Below, one piece after another: positions 9,501 through 18,438 of a DNA stretch of 64,000 nt. Both the position numbers and the translations under genes were made by a program. Source of the DNA: Rhodospirillales bacterium BBD 1991-14. GTDB lineage: Bacteria; Pseudomonadota; Alphaproteobacteria; Kiloniellales; Kiloniellaceae. Positions within the stretch are counted from its first letter, which is position 1. Each line of letters starts with the position of its first letter. The DNA is taken from assembly GCA_001657395.1 (NCBI GenBank), contig LYSY01000002.1, positions 620,001 to 684,000 of the forward strand, read 5' to 3'. Under the pieces are notes generated by a model that had not been told where the DNA came from, did not search any database, and saw only the letters and a program-made list of their open reading frames with translations.

Positions 9501-11073
9501 GCCCGGCGTGATGCTGATCTCGCCGCCGCCGCACCACGACATCTATTCCATCGAGGATCTGGCCCAGCTCATCTACGACCTGAAGCAGATCAACCCCGAC
9601 GCCAAGGTCTGTGTGAAGCTGGTGGCGCGCTCGGGCATCGGCACCATTGCCGCGGGGGTCGCCAAGGCCAAGGCGGACGTGATCCTGATCTCCGGCAACA
9701 CCGGGGGCACCGGCGCCTCGCCGCAGACCTCCATCAAGTTCGCCGGCGTGCCCTGGGAGATGGGCCTCTCGGAGGTGAGCCAGGTGCTTACCCTCAACCG
9801 CCTGCGCCACAACGTCACCCTGCGCACCGACGGCGGCATCAAGACCGGCCGCGACGTGGTGATCGCCGCGATGCTGGGGGCCGAGGAGTTCGGCGTCGGC
9901 ACCGCCTCGCTGGTGGCCATGGGCTGCATCATGGTGCGGCAGTGCCATTCCAACACCTGCCCGGTGGGCGTCTGCGTGCAGGACGAGGCCTTGCGCAAGA
10001 AGTTCACGGGAACGCCGGAAAAGGTGGTGAACCTCTTCAGCTTCATCGCCGAGGAGGTGCGCGAGATCCTGGCGCAGCTCGGCGTGCGCAGCCTGAACGA
10101 GGTGATCGGGCGCAGCGACCTGCTGATGCAGGTCAGCCGCGGCGCCGCCCATCTGGACGACCTGGACCTGAACCCGCTGCTGGTGCGCGCCGATGCGGGC
10201 GACGACCCGACCTATTGCACCCTGGTGGGCCGCAACGAGGTGCCGGAGACCCTGGACGCGCAGATCATCGAAGACGCCGAGCCGCTGTTCAAGGACGGCG
10301 AGAAGATGCAGTTGCAGTACTCGATCCGCAACACCCACCGTGCCATCGGCACCAAGCTCTCGGCCATGATCACCCGGCAGTTCGGCATGACCGGGCTCGA
10401 CGCCGGCCATGTCACCGTGCGGCTGCGCGGCTCGGCCGGCCAGTCGCTGGGCGCCTTTGCGGTGCAGGGCCTGAAGCTGGAGGTCTTCGGCGACGCCAAC
10501 GACTACGTCGGTAAGGGGCTCTCCGGCGGCACCATCGTGGTGCGGCCGCTCACCTCCAGCCGCCTGGCGAGCAACGAGAACACCATCATCGGCAACACGG
10601 TGCTCTACGGCGCCACCGGCGGCAATCTCTATGCCGCCGGCCAGGCCGGCGAGCGCTTCTGCGTGCGCAACTCGGCCGCCGTTGCCGTGGTGGAGGGTTG
10701 CGGTTCCAACGGTTGCGAGTACATGACCGGCGGCGTTGCGGTGATCCTCGGGTCCGTCGGGGCCAACTTCGCGGCCGGCATGTCCGGCGGCATGGCCTTC
10801 ATCTACGACGTCGACGACCTGCTGCCGGAGCGCATCAACGGGGAGTCCGTGATCTATCAGCGCATCGAGACCGACTATTGGGAGAACGCGCTGCGGGAGC
10901 TGATTTCCGAGCATTGGCGCGAAACCCAGTCGGCCTTCGCCCAGCAGCTTCTGGTGGACTGGCAGCACGAAAAGAACCGCTTCTGGCAGGTCGTGCCGAA
11001 GGAGATGGTGGACCGTCTCGCCCATCCGGTGACCCGCGAGGCCGCCGACGCCGCCCAGGCGCAACGCGCCTGA
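6511..11073 (+). CDS. gltB: glutamate synthase [NADPH] large subunit
   Basis: The alpha subunit (1520 residues) hydrolyses glutamine and channels ammonia to 2-oxoglutarate on an FMN domain. The N-terminal Ntn-type glutaminase begins at Cys39 in DACGVG, so a 38-residue propeptide must be removed. The 3Fe-4S cysteines are C1139, C1145 and C1150 in the MGCIMVRQC-x4-C stretch, followed by the C-terminal beta-helix domain (GATGGNLYAAGQAG). The ATG at 6511 was chosen because GGGGAAAGAAAG precedes it; an in-frame GTG-like start slightly upstream overlaps the gltD end. A very long open frame on the opposite strand is a codon-bias shadow. Confidence 0.98.
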   Translation: MTKKTAQKDAAARIAAWRDTADYLSREGLYDPADEHDACGVGLVASIDGKPRREVVEAGIEALKAVWHRGAVDADGKTGDGAGIHLQIPQDFFREHVEGTGHEPGDATLAVGMVFLPRTDFGAQERCRVLVEREILNFGYTIYGWRQVPVNTEIVGEKANATRPEIEQVMIANTRGVSNPQFEIDLYIIRRRIEKAAEEESIQDFYICSLSCRSVIYKGMFLAEQLSTFYPDLQDERFASNFVIFHQRYSTNTFPTWRLAQPFRILAHNGEINTLKGNVNWMQAHECRMASETFADHVEDLKPVIAAGSSDSAALDAVAELMVRAGRHLPMVKTMLIPEAWGQDPSMPQAHRDLYSYCNAVMEPWDGPAAVCGFGGRWAVAGMDRNGLRPMRYTITNDGLLFAGSETGMVRIDEQRIVEKGRLGPGQMIAVDLHDGRLYRDGEIKAHLAAQKPFGEWIANVTSIDDLLRPDHGEPVRWEGEALRRRQLTYGLTMEDLELILHPMVEDAKEAIGSMGDDTPLAVLSSRYRGMHHFFRQNFSQVTNPPIDSLRERRVMTLKTRLGNLGNILDEDEAQLRLLQLESPVLSNAEFDALLVHMGDTATAIDCTFPAEAGEAGLGEALDRIRLEAENAVREGCEHVILSDEAVSAGRVAVPMILATGAVHNHLVKQKLRTFVSLNVRAGECLDVHYFAVLIGVGATTVNAYLAQESIAERHRRGLFGDRPLEDCVQRYIKAVDDGLLKIMSKMGIAVISSYRGGCNFEAVGLSRTLVDEYFMPMPSRLSGIGLTGIEQKVLDLHQRAWTEDFLALPVGGFFRYRRGGESHAWEAGLIHTLQHAVATDSYTTYRKFSDGVHSQPPSNLRDLLDFKVAGVEAVPIEEVESITAIRKRFVTPGMSLGALSPEAHGTLNIAMNRIGAKSDSGEGGEDPARFTPHANGDNENSAIKQVASGRFGVTAEYLNQCREIEIKVAQGAKPGEGGQLPGFKVTEMIAKLRHSTPGVMLISPPPHHDIYSIEDLAQLIYDLKQINPDAKVCVKLVARSGIGTIAAGVAKAKADVILISGNTGGTGASPQTSIKFAGVPWEMGLSEVSQVLTLNRLRHNVTLRTDGGIKTGRDVVIAAMLGAEEFGVGTASLVAMGCIMVRQCHSNTCPVGVCVQDEALRKKFTGTPEKVVNLFSFIAEEVREILAQLGVRSLNEVIGRSDLLMQVSRGAAHLDDLDLNPLLVRADAGDDPTYCTLVGRNEVPETLDAQIIEDAEPLFKDGEKMQLQYSIRNTHRAIGTKLSAMITRQFGMTGLDAGHVTVRLRGSAGQSLGAFAVQGLKLEVFGDANDYVGKGLSGGTIVVRPLTSSRLASNENTIIGNTVLYGATGGNLYAAGQAGERFCVRNSAAVAVVEGCGSNGCEYMTGGVAVILGSVGANFAAGMSGGMAFIYDVDDLLPERINGESVIYQRIETDYWENALRELISEHWRETQSAFAQQLLVDWQHEKNRFWQVVPKEMVDRLAHPVTREAADAAQAQRA

Positions 11074-11109
11074 CACCATGAGCAGGGCGCAACGCGCCTG
11101 ATACCAAAG
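11056..11109. repeat. direct repeat with small hairpin at the gltB 3' end
   Basis: The stretch AGGCGCAACGCGCCTGAcACCA ends gltB and recurs about 30 bases downstream as GGGCGCAACGCGCCTGAtACCA. Each copy can fold as GGCGC-AAC-GCGCC. There is no T-tract, so terminator activity is doubtful; it looks like a local duplication of the gene end including its stop codon. Confidence 0.5.
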
Positions 11110-11247
11110 AGGACGGCGCAGCGCGCTCCTGCATCGCCGCCGGCTGCAGCGCCCGGTGGTGGTGCGGGGGCTGATGCAGCCCTGCCCCCCTTTTCGCCCC
11201 CAAACGCTCCTGTTCACCCGGGGGCCGAGACCCTATAGTCCGCGGCC

Positions 11248-11916
11248 ATGCGCCAGCTCTATCACCTCGCCATCGATCCCGGCTGCCGGGCCATCCGCGT
11301 CATGCTGGCGGAAAAGGGGATCGACTGCGAACTGAGGACGGAAAAGGTCTGGGAACGGCGCGAGGTCTTCCTCCACATGAACCCGGCGGGCCAGGTGCCG
11401 GTCTTCATCGACGACGACGGCACCGCCATCCCCGGGACCACGGTGATTGCCGAGTACCTGGAGGAGGCCTATCCCGAGCCGACTCTGCTGGGCGAGGCGT
11501 CGCTGGACCGTGCCGAGGTGCGCCGGCTGGAAAACTGGTTCGCCGAGAAGTTTCACCGCGAGGTGACGGTGAACCTGGTCGAAGAGAAGATCATGAAGCG
11601 CTTTCTGGGCCTCGGCACGCCCAACTCCGCCGCCATCCGCGCCGGTCTGGCCAACATTCATTACCACCTGGAATACATCGGGTGGCTCTGCGACCGGCGG
11701 CGCTGGCTGGCCGGCGATTTCTTCTCCCGCGCCGACATCGCCGCGGCCTGCCAGATCTCCGCCGTCGACTATCTGGGCGACGTTCCCTGGACCCGCCACA
11801 CCGGGGCCAAGGACTGGTACGCCCGCATCAAGTCGCGCCCCAGCTTCCGCGCGATCCTGGCCGACCACATCTCCGGCGCCCGCCCGCCCAAGCACTATGC
11901 GGATCTGGACTTCTGA
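11248..11916 (+). CDS. glutathione S-transferase family protein
   Basis: A 222-residue cytosolic GST-fold protein. The N-terminal thioredoxin-like half includes DPGCRAIRVMLAEKGI and the cis-proline region GQVPVF, followed by the glutathione-contact segment GTTVIAEYLEE. The C-terminal helical half ends with RPSFRAIL, common in this group. It is a single gene after gltB, about 170 bases on, and before a dispersed repeat. Actual activity and substrate cannot be told; some such proteins serve as disulfide reductases or stringent-response factors. Confidence 0.88.
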   Translation: MRQLYHLAIDPGCRAIRVMLAEKGIDCELRTEKVWERREVFLHMNPAGQVPVFIDDDGTAIPGTTVIAEYLEEAYPEPTLLGEASLDRAEVRRLENWFAEKFHREVTVNLVEEKIMKRFLGLGTPNSAAIRAGLANIHYHLEYIGWLCDRRRWLAGDFFSRADIAAACQISAVDYLGDVPWTRHTGAKDWYARIKSRPSFRAILADHISGARPPKHYADLDF

Positions 11917-11959
11917 TTGGCTCTATCCGGGTGTCACGACCAGGGCAGCACAGATACCC

Positions 11960-12068
11960 TGTCACCCCGGCCTTGAGCCGGGGTCCATCGTGGTCCCGAT
12001 CTCGATGCCCACCGGATAGGCTCTTGCGGGCGGAACTATGGATCCCGGGTCAGGCCCGGGATGACGCT
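11960..12068. repeat. paired-hairpin dispersed element (CCCGG-type)
   Basis: Two GC-rich hairpins, CACCCCGGCC-TTGA-GCCGGGGTC (around 11963-11985) and GATCCCGGG-TCAG-CCCGGGATGAC (around 12041-12065), bracket about 55 bases. The outer ends, TGTCACCCCGG and CCCGGGATGAC, are inverted copies of each other. Elements of this appearance are widespread in intergenic regions of many alphaproteobacteria. It separates the GST gene from the convergent TPR gene and may end transcription both ways. Confidence 0.75.
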
Positions 12069-12138
12069 CGGGGCGCGATGCCGCGCTGCGGGCCACCGTC
12101 CTGCCGATCTTTCGCTAGACCGTATACGTCTCTCACCC

Positions 12139-12969
12139 CTACTCCACCTTCAGGTCGAGCTTGGCGATGTTGGCCTGGGCGGCGGCGGCCGTGGCGCTTT
12201 CCGGGGCCAGGTTGGCGGCCTCGATCCAGTCGTCGCGGGCGCCGTCGTCGTCGCCGGCCAGGCGCCGCAGGTTGCCGCGCTCCAGATAGCCTTCGGCGTT
12301 GCGGGGATCGAGCAGCAGGGCGCGCTCCACGTCGGCCAGGGCGCGGGCCGGCTGATCGAGGAAGCGATGGGCGCTGGCCCGCAGCACCAGGATGTCGGCG
12401 CGCTGAGGCGCGTTGGCCTGGGCGCGGTTGAGGTCGGCCAGGGCCGCCTCGAAGTCGCCGGCCGCCGCGGTGGTCATGGAACGGTCGACCAGCAGGTCGG
12501 CGTTGTTGGGCTCCCGCGCCACGGCGATGGACTGGACCGCGTAGGCGCGCTCCAGGTCTTCCGCCAGAAACCAGGCCTGCCCGGCCTGGATGAGGATCGG
12601 GATCTGCAGGAAGGCGAAGCCCGGCTCCAGGCTGGAGGCCAGGGTCTCCAGCTCTTCCCCGGCTGCGGCATGGTGGCCGAGCTGCAGCAGCGCCACCGCC
12701 GCGCAGTGGCGGGCGGGATCGCCGCCGCCCAGATCGGCCCAGGTCTGCGCCTGCTCCAGAGCCTGGTCCGGGTCCAGCGCCACAAGATCCATGCAGGCGG
12801 CATAGCGGGCGGCCTGTTCCTGGTCGTCGCTCTGGGCCCAGGCGGGGATGTGTGGCCCGGCTGACACGGCTGCGGTGACGATAGCCAGGGACAAAGACAG
12901 CGCCCGTAAGGACCACCGTCCGGCCCGCTGCAGTCCTGGTCCCCTATGTCTGCACTTTTGTGCCGTCAC
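12139..12969 (-). CDS. secreted tetratricopeptide-repeat protein
   Basis: A protein of about 276 residues with TPR-like helices throughout; the clearest repeat is PQRADILVLRASAHRFLDQP followed by PRNAEGYLERGNLRRLAGD. The N-terminus has a signal peptide: arginines, the hydrophobic ALSLSLAIVTAAVSAG, then PAWAQ with a likely cut after AWA. There is no ATG near that point, so a GTG at 12969 is proposed; an alternative is an upstream start in the same frame that extends to 13188. Function is unknown. TPR proteins in the periplasm usually scaffold other proteins. It diverges from the epimerase gene at 13149. Confidence 0.75.
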   Translation of the reverse strand: MTAQKCRHRGPGLQRAGRWSLRALSLSLAIVTAAVSAGPHIPAWAQSDDQEQAARYAACMDLVALDPDQALEQAQTWADLGGGDPARHCAAVALLQLGHHAAAGEELETLASSLEPGFAFLQIPILIQAGQAWFLAEDLERAYAVQSIAVAREPNNADLLVDRSMTTAAAGDFEAALADLNRAQANAPQRADILVLRASAHRFLDQPARALADVERALLLDPRNAEGYLERGNLRRLAGDDDGARDDWIEAANLAPESATAAAAQANIAKLDLKVE

Positions 12970-13148
12970 GGCCTTGCCTATATCCTTGCTGTCCGCACAG
13001 CGCGCGCCTGTGAGGACGGGCCGCCAACTTAGGCAAGAAGCGCCCCGGGGAAAACCGCCTTGTGGGAAAACCGTCTCGTGGTGGAGGCCGCCGCGGCGGC
13101 GGGAAACCCTGCGCCGCAAGTGAACAGGAGCCAGGAGGGTCGAAACCG

Positions 13149-14066
13149 GTGAGCGAAGAACAAGGGGGCCAGATGGGGGCCGGGACATCCGCCGGCGGAT
13201 GCCGGCTGTTCTGTTTCGGGCTGGGCTTCAGCGCGCTGGCGCTGGCGCGTCGACTGCTGGCCGAGGGCTGGGCCGTGGCCGGAACGACGCGCTCCGAGGA
13301 AAAGGCCGCCGCGCTGGCCGCCGAGGGCATGGAGGTCTTCCCCTTCGACCGGGAACGGCCGCGGGAGATCCCGGCCTCCGCCCTGGCGGGCACGACCCAT
13401 CTGCTCAGCAGCATTGCGCCGGACGAGGAAGGCGACCCCGTCATCGACAGTTACGGCGTCGCGTTGGCGGCGGCCAGCGACCTGCAGTGGGTCGGTTACC
13501 TCTCGACCACCGGCGTCTACGGCACCCGCGACGGCGGCTGGGTCGACGAGGACTCCGACCTCAGGCCCAGTGCCGCGCGCAGCCGCCGGCGTGTCGCGGC
13601 GGAAGAGGCCTGGCTGGCGGCCTGGCGCGAATACGGGCTGCCGGTACATGTCTTCCGCCTCGCCGGCATCTACGGCCCCGGCCGCTCCATGCTCGACACC
13701 GTGCGCGCGGGCAGGGCCAAACGCATCGACCGCCCGGGCCAGGTCTTCAGCCGCATCCATGTGGACGATATCGCAGCCGTGCTTCGGGCCTCCATCGACC
13801 GGCCCAACCCGGGGCGCGTCTACAACGTCTGCGACGACGACCCGGCACCGCCCGCCGAGGTGACGGCCTATGCCTGCGGCCTCCTGGGGGTTGAGCCGCC
13901 GCCCCTGGTGCCGCTGGAGGAGGCCGGCCTCTCGCCCATGGGCCTCACCTTCTGGTCCGACAACAAGCGCGTTTCCAACCGCCGCCTGCACGAGGAACTG
14001 GGCGTGGACCTCCAGTACCCGACCTACAAGGCCGGGCTCGACGCGCTTCTCGCCGCAGGCCACTGA
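13149..14066 (+). CDS. SDR/NAD-dependent epimerase family protein (YeeZ-like)
   Basis: A 305-residue extended SDR protein. The nucleotide-binding part begins FCFGLGFSALALARRLL rather than the classic GxxGxxG, as in the YeeZ group. It continues with GYLSTTGVYG, GGWVDEDS, FRLAGIYGPGRS and SRIHVDDIAAVLRAS. The start is the GTG at 13149, nine bases after AGGAGGG; an ATG at 13173 is less well placed. The physiological substrate is unknown. It is a single gene between a divergent TPR gene and a convergent hydrolase. Confidence 0.85.
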   Translation: MSEEQGGQMGAGTSAGGCRLFCFGLGFSALALARRLLAEGWAVAGTTRSEEKAAALAAEGMEVFPFDRERPREIPASALAGTTHLLSSIAPDEEGDPVIDSYGVALAAASDLQWVGYLSTTGVYGTRDGGWVDEDSDLRPSAARSRRRVAAEEAWLAAWREYGLPVHVFRLAGIYGPGRSMLDTVRAGRAKRIDRPGQVFSRIHVDDIAAVLRASIDRPNPGRVYNVCDDDPAPPAEVTAYACGLLGVEPPPLVPLEEAGLSPMGLTFWSDNKRVSNRRLHEELGVDLQYPTYKAGLDALLAAGH

Positions 14067-14088
14067 CCGTCGCCGTTGGCCAGCGGCC

Positions 14089-14919
14089 TCAGCCGCTGCG
14101 GCAGCGTTCGATCAGGGCTTCCAGGGTTCTGAGGATGAGGGCCAGTTCGTCCGGCTCCGATAGCCGGTGCCCTGCGTTCTTCACCAGGGTCAGTTCCACG
14201 TCCTCGCTCTCCAGCGCCTCGCAGAGCTTCAGCGTGGTCTGCCAGGGCACATCCGGGTCCTTCATACCCTGGACAAGGCGCACCGGGCAGGGGATCGGGA
14301 TCGCCTTGTCCAGCAGCAGGTGTTGGCGCGCCTCTTCGATCAGCCGCATGGTGATGACGTAAGGCTCCTCGCTGTAGGCGGAGGGATAGAGCACATAGCC
14401 GTCGCGCGCCATCTGTTCGCGCAGCGCCTCGGTCGTGCGGGCCTGGATCAGGTACTCCGTGAAGTCGGGCGCAGCGGCAATGCCGAGCAGGCCGGCGACC
14501 CGCTGCGGCCGTGCCTGCGCCGCCAGCATCGCCATCCAGCCGCCCATCGACGAGCCGATCAGGATCTGCGGACCCTCGGTGAGCGTATCGAGCACCGCCA
14601 GGGTGTCGGCCAGCCAGCCGCCGATGGTGCCGTCCTCGAAACGGCCGGGCGAAGCGCCGTGGCCGCGATAGTCAAAACGCAGGAAGCCAAGCCCCAGGGC
14701 CTGGGCGAAGGCCTCCAGCGTCAGGGCCTTGGTGCCGGTCATGTCCGACATGAAGCCGCCGAGGAAGATCAGTCCCGGGGAAGCGGGCGTTTCCTCGGCG
14801 CTGGCTTTTCCCGTCTCCGTCTTGTAATAGGCGAGGACGGTCCCGTCATCGCAGGTTAGGATCTGCGGAGCCGGGCCGGCAGGCGATTCGGGATCAGACA
14901 TGGTGTCTTTCAGCTTCAT
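14089..14919 (-). CDS. alpha/beta hydrolase (ABHD10-like)
   Basis: A 276-residue cytosolic serine hydrolase. The triad can be read as Ser124 in GSSMGG, Asp221 in GMKDPDVPW and His251 in NAGHRLSEPD. The segments FLGGFMSDMTGTKA and FRFDYRGHGAS-like match the ABHD10 palmitoyl-thioesterase/carboxylesterase group found in alphaproteobacteria. A second ATG seven codons in (MSDPESP) may be the real start, since neither has a strong ribosome site. Substrate unknown. Confidence 0.88.
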   Translation of the reverse strand: MKLKDTMSDPESPAGPAPQILTCDDGTVLAYYKTETGKASAEETPASPGLIFLGGFMSDMTGTKALTLEAFAQALGLGFLRFDYRGHGASPGRFEDGTIGGWLADTLAVLDTLTEGPQILIGSSMGGWMAMLAAQARPQRVAGLLGIAAAPDFTEYLIQARTTEALREQMARDGYVLYPSAYSEEPYVITMRLIEEARQHLLLDKAIPIPCPVRLVQGMKDPDVPWQTTLKLCEALESEDVELTLVKNAGHRLSEPDELALILRTLEALIERCRSG

Positions 14920-14976
14920 TGTTGCGCAATCGGCCCCCCTTGCCTGCGGCGGGGGTCACGGGAATCGCCCGGCGCC

Positions 14977-16191
14977 ATGAGCATCACCGAGACTAGCACC
15001 GCGACCACCCGCGTCGAAAGCGCACCGGCCAGCAAGGGCCCGGTGGTGATGCAGGTTGTGCCGGCGCTGGTCACCGGCGGCGCGGAGCGCGGCACCATCG
15101 ACATCGCCGGGGCCATCGTCGCCGAGGGTGGAACGGCCATCGTCGCCTCCGAAGGCGGGCCGATGGAACACGACCTGAAGCGCCTGGGTGCGCTGCATCT
15201 GAAGATGCCCCTGGCCTCCAAGAACCCGCTGGTCATGCGGCGCAACGTCACCCGCCTGCAGCGGGCGATCGAAAGCTACGGCGTCGATCTGCTGCACGCC
15301 CGTTCGCGGGCGCCGGCCTGGTCGGCCCATGCCGCCGCGCGCCGCAGCGGCTGCCACTTCGTCACCACCTTTCATGCGCCCTACAACTTCTCCAATGCGC
15401 TGAAGAAGCGCTACAACGCCATCATGGCCGAGGGCGAGCGCGTGATCGCAATCTCGGAGTTCATCGCCCAGCACGTGCGCGAGCACTACAAGGTCGACCC
15501 GAAAAAGCTGCGTGTCATTCCGCGCGGCGTCGATCTGGCCCGTTTCGACCCCGACCGGGTGAGCGCGGAGCGCATGATCCAGCTCTCGACCCGCTGGCGT
15601 CTGCCGGACGGGCTGCCGCTGATCCTGATGCCGGGGCGGCTCACCCGCTGGAAAGGCCAGGCGGTGCTGCTGGAGGCCCTCAGCCACCTGCGGGATCTGG
15701 ATTACCGCTGCGTCTTCGTCGGCTCCGACCAGGGCCGCACGGCCTACCGCCGGGAACTGGAGGGACTGATCTCCCAGCACGGCCTGGAGGGCAAGGTCTC
15801 GCTGCTCGACGAGTGCAAGGACATGCCGGCGGCCTACATGCTCTCCGACGTGGTGGTCTCCGCCTCCACCGATCCCGAGGGTTTCGGGCGGGTGATCGGC
15901 GAGGCCCAGGCGCTGGGCCGCCCGGTGGTGGCCAGCGACCACGGCGGCGCCCGCGAGCAGATCCTGGCCGGGCAGACCGGCTTCCTCTTCCCTTCCGGCG
16001 ATGCCGCCGCCCTGGCGGAGGCCCTGCGCAAGGCCCTGGGGCTGACGCGCGACGAGCGGGCGCTGCTTCACAGTGCGGCCATCGCCCGTGTGCGCCAGCA
16101 TTTCTCCAAGGATCAGATGTGTGCCAAGACCCTCGCGGTCTACAAGGAGGTGCTGCGCTCCGGCGCCTGGGCGCCCGGGGCGCATCCTTGA
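14977..16191 (+). CDS. GT4-family glycosyltransferase
   Basis: A 404-residue GT-B fold glycosyltransferase. The N-terminal half has VVPALVTGGAERGTIDIA and HARSRAPAWSA. The C-terminal nucleotide-sugar half has MPGRLTRWKGQ, the stretch DEGC-like SLLDECKDMPAAYMLSDVVV, and the donor-binding EGFGRVIGEAQALGRPVVA with the E-x7-E spacing of GT4 enzymes. It probably acts at the inner membrane face in LPS or polysaccharide assembly, which is inferred from family. Its stop overlaps a promoter-like sequence for thrS. Confidence 0.9.
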   Translation: MSITETSTATTRVESAPASKGPVVMQVVPALVTGGAERGTIDIAGAIVAEGGTAIVASEGGPMEHDLKRLGALHLKMPLASKNPLVMRRNVTRLQRAIESYGVDLLHARSRAPAWSAHAAARRSGCHFVTTFHAPYNFSNALKKRYNAIMAEGERVIAISEFIAQHVREHYKVDPKKLRVIPRGVDLARFDPDRVSAERMIQLSTRWRLPDGLPLILMPGRLTRWKGQAVLLEALSHLRDLDYRCVFVGSDQGRTAYRRELEGLISQHGLEGKVSLLDECKDMPAAYMLSDVVVSASTDPEGFGRVIGEAQALGRPVVASDHGGAREQILAGQTGFLFPSGDAAALAEALRKALGLTRDERALLHSAAIARVRQHFSKDQMCAKTLAVYKEVLRSGAWAPGAHP

Positions 16192-16215
16192 CAGGCATTG
16201 GAATCCTTCTAGAGT
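16188..16215 (+). promoter_or_regulatory. candidate promoter for thrS
   Basis: TTGACA at 16188-16193, a 16-base spacer and TAGAGT at 16210-16215. The -35 box overlaps the stop codon of the glycosyltransferase gene. A transcript would begin near 16222, giving a leader of about 90 bases before thrS. Confidence 0.45.
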
Positions 16216-16313
16216 TGCCGCCGCTTTCGGCCCCCGCGACCCTCTGCAGGGGCTGAAGGACGGCGCACCTTGCCGCGCGCCGACTGCACCCTTGAACCTG
16301 CCGTGGCCGACGT

Positions 16314-18263
16314 ATGGACCTGACGCAAGCAAAACAGATCTCGATCACCCTGCCGGACGGCTCCGCCAAGACCTTCGACGGGCCGGTGACCGGCGCCGAG
16401 GTGGCGGCCAGCATCGGACCGGGCCTCGCCAAGGCGGCCCTGGCGATCAAGGTCGACGGCGTGCTGAAGGACCTGGCGGCGCCCATCGGCGGCGATGCGG
16501 CGGTGGAGATCGTCACCGCCGGCCATGAGGACAGCCTGGAACTGCTGCGCCACGACTGCGCCCATGTGCTGGCCGAGGCCGCGCAGGAACTCTATCCGGA
16601 CACCCAGGTGACCTTCGGGCCCGCCATCGAGAACGGCTTCTATTACGACTTCGCCCGCGCCACGCCTTTTACGCCGGAGGATCTGGCGGCTATCGAGCAG
16701 CGCATGCACGAGATCGTCGACCGCGACGAGACCATCACGCGGGAGGTCTGGGACCGCGACGAGGCCATCCGCCACTTCATGGAGAAGGGCGAGAAGTACA
16801 AGGCCGAGCACATCGAGACGCTGCCCCGCGATGCGGAGATCTCAATCTACCGCCAGGGCGACTGGCTCGACCTCTGCACCGGACCGCACCTGCCCTCCAC
16901 CAGGAAGCTGGGCCACGCCTTCAAGCTGACCAAGGTTTCCGGCGCCTATTGGCGCGGCGATGCGCGCAACGAACAGCTTCAGCGCGTCTACGGCACCTGC
17001 TGGGAGACGGAAAAGCAGCTCAAGGCCTATCTCACCATGGTCGAGGAGGCCGAGAAGCGCGATCACCGGCGCCTCGGCCGCGAGATGAACCTCTTCCACC
17101 TTCAGGAAGAGGCCGTGGGCTCGGTGTTCTGGCACCCCAAGGGCTGGGCGCTCTACCGCACCGTCGAGGACTATATGCGCCGGCGGCTCGACGAGGCGGG
17201 GTACCTCGAGGTGAAGACCCCGCAGCTCATCGACCGCGCGCTCTGGGAGGCCTCGGGCCACTGGGACAAGTTCCACGAGCACATGTTCATCGCCGAGTCC
17301 GAGGATCGCTCCTTGGCAGTGAAGCCGATGAACTGCCCGGGGCACGTGCAGATCTTCAAGCAGGGCATCACCAGCTACCGCGACCTGCCGCTGCGCATGG
17401 CCGAATTCGGCGCCTGCCACCGCAACGAGCCTTCCGGCGCCCTGCACGGGCTGATGCGCGTGCGCGCCTTCACCCAGGACGATGCCCACATCTTCGCAAC
17501 GCCGGAGCAGATAAACAGCGAAACGGTGATCTTCTGCGACCTGCTGCAGAGCATCTACCGCGATTTCGGCTTCGACGAGGTGGTGGTGAAGTTCTCCGAC
17601 CGGCCGCCGGTGCGCGCCGGCGACGACGCGACCTGGGACAAGGCGGAGGCGGCGCTGCTGGATGCGGTCCGCGAGGCCGGCCTCGAGTACAGCCTGAACC
17701 CGGGCGAAGGCGCCTTCTACGGCCCCAAGCTGGAATTCGTGCTGCGCGACGCCATCGGGCGCGATTGGCAGTGCGGCACCTTCCAGGTCGACTTCGTGCT
17801 GCCGGAGCGTCTCGGCGCCAGCTATGTCGGCGAGGACGGCGAGAAGCACCGCCCGGTCATGCTGCACCGGGCCATTCTCGGCTCCTTCGAGCGGTTCCTG
17901 GCGATCCTGATCGAGCAGTTTGCCGGCCGCTTCCCGCTGTGGCTGGCGCCGGTGCAGGTGGTGGTTGCGACCATCACCTCGGACGCCAACGACTATGCGG
18001 CGGCGGTCCGGGACCGCCTGGCGGCCCGGGGCCTGCGGGTCGAAGCCGATCTGCGCAACGAGAAAATCAATTATAAGGTGCGCGAGCACTCCCTGGCGAA
18101 GGTCCCGGTGATCGCCGTGGTCGGGCGCCGGGAGGCCGAGGAAGGCAAGGTCGCTTTGCGCCGCCTGGGCAGCAAAGAGCAAGAGATCCTTGCGCTTGAC
18201 GATGCAGCGGCTAGGATCATGGCGGAAGCGGCAGGCCCGGGCGCGGAGGCGCCAGCGGCCTGA
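16314..18263 (+). CDS. thrS: threonyl-tRNA synthetase
   Basis: Charges tRNA-Thr. The 649-residue protein has an N-terminal TGS domain (residues about 1-65, [17 protein letters not shown]), the editing/HxxxH region ([11 protein letters not shown]), the class II catalytic core with zinc ligand Cys in [10 protein letters not shown] and [15 protein letters not shown], and a C-terminal anticodon domain starting near [11 protein letters not shown]. All standard parts are present. infC follows on the same strand after 175 bases, matching the common thrS-infC arrangement. Confidence 0.98.
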   Translation: MDLTQAKQISITLPDGSAKTFDGPVTGAEVAASIGPGLAKAALAIKVDGVLKDLAAPIGGDAAVEIVTAGHEDSLELLRHDCAHVLAEAAQELYPDTQVTFGPAIENGFYYDFARATPFTPEDLAAIEQRMHEIVDRDETITREVWDRDEAIRHFMEKGEKYKAEHIETLPRDAEISIYRQGDWLDLCTGPHLPSTRKLGHAFKLTKVSGAYWRGDARNEQLQRVYGTCWETEKQLKAYLTMVEEAEKRDHRRLGREMNLFHLQEEAVGSVFWHPKGWALYRTVEDYMRRRLDEAGYLEVKTPQLIDRALWEASGHWDKFHEHMFIAESEDRSLAVKPMNCPGHVQIFKQGITSYRDLPLRMAEFGACHRNEPSGALHGLMRVRAFTQDDAHIFATPEQINSETVIFCDLLQSIYRDFGFDEVVVKFSDRPPVRAGDDATWDKAEAALLDAVREAGLEYSLNPGEGAFYGPKLEFVLRDAIGRDWQCGTFQVDFVLPERLGASYVGEDGEKHRPVMLHRAILGSFERFLAILIEQFAGRFPLWLAPVQVVVATITSDANDYAAAVRDRLAARGLRVEADLRNEKINYKVREHSLAKVPVIAVVGRREAEEGKVALRRLGSKEQEILALDDAAARIMAEAAGPGAEAPAA

Positions 18264-18438
18264 TCGCGAAATGGCCGGTTGTGACGGGCGCTTGTGCGAG
18301 ACCCGGGTCGCTGGCCGAAGGGCCCGCGAAGAAGCCTGCCCGCCGAGGAGGGGAAGCCGCCGCCAGCCATGGCGGGGCGGATTTCAGATCCCGATTGAGT
18401 GGTTAGCCAGCTATGGATGGAAACGAGGAGCTTAAGCA

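Noticed and set aside
7878-10514. An 878-codon open frame on the plus strand within gltB
   Set aside because: A second frame inside gltB with a low-complexity Arg/Pro/Gly/Ala protein; a shadow of GC-rich codons.
6004-11217. A 1737-codon open frame on the minus strand opposite gltB
   Set aside because: It mirrors the codon pattern of gltB/gltD (GC-rich third positions remove stops in the antisense frame). The protein is His/Ala/Gly/Asp-rich with no recognisable domain, while the plus strand encodes both complete GOGAT subunits.
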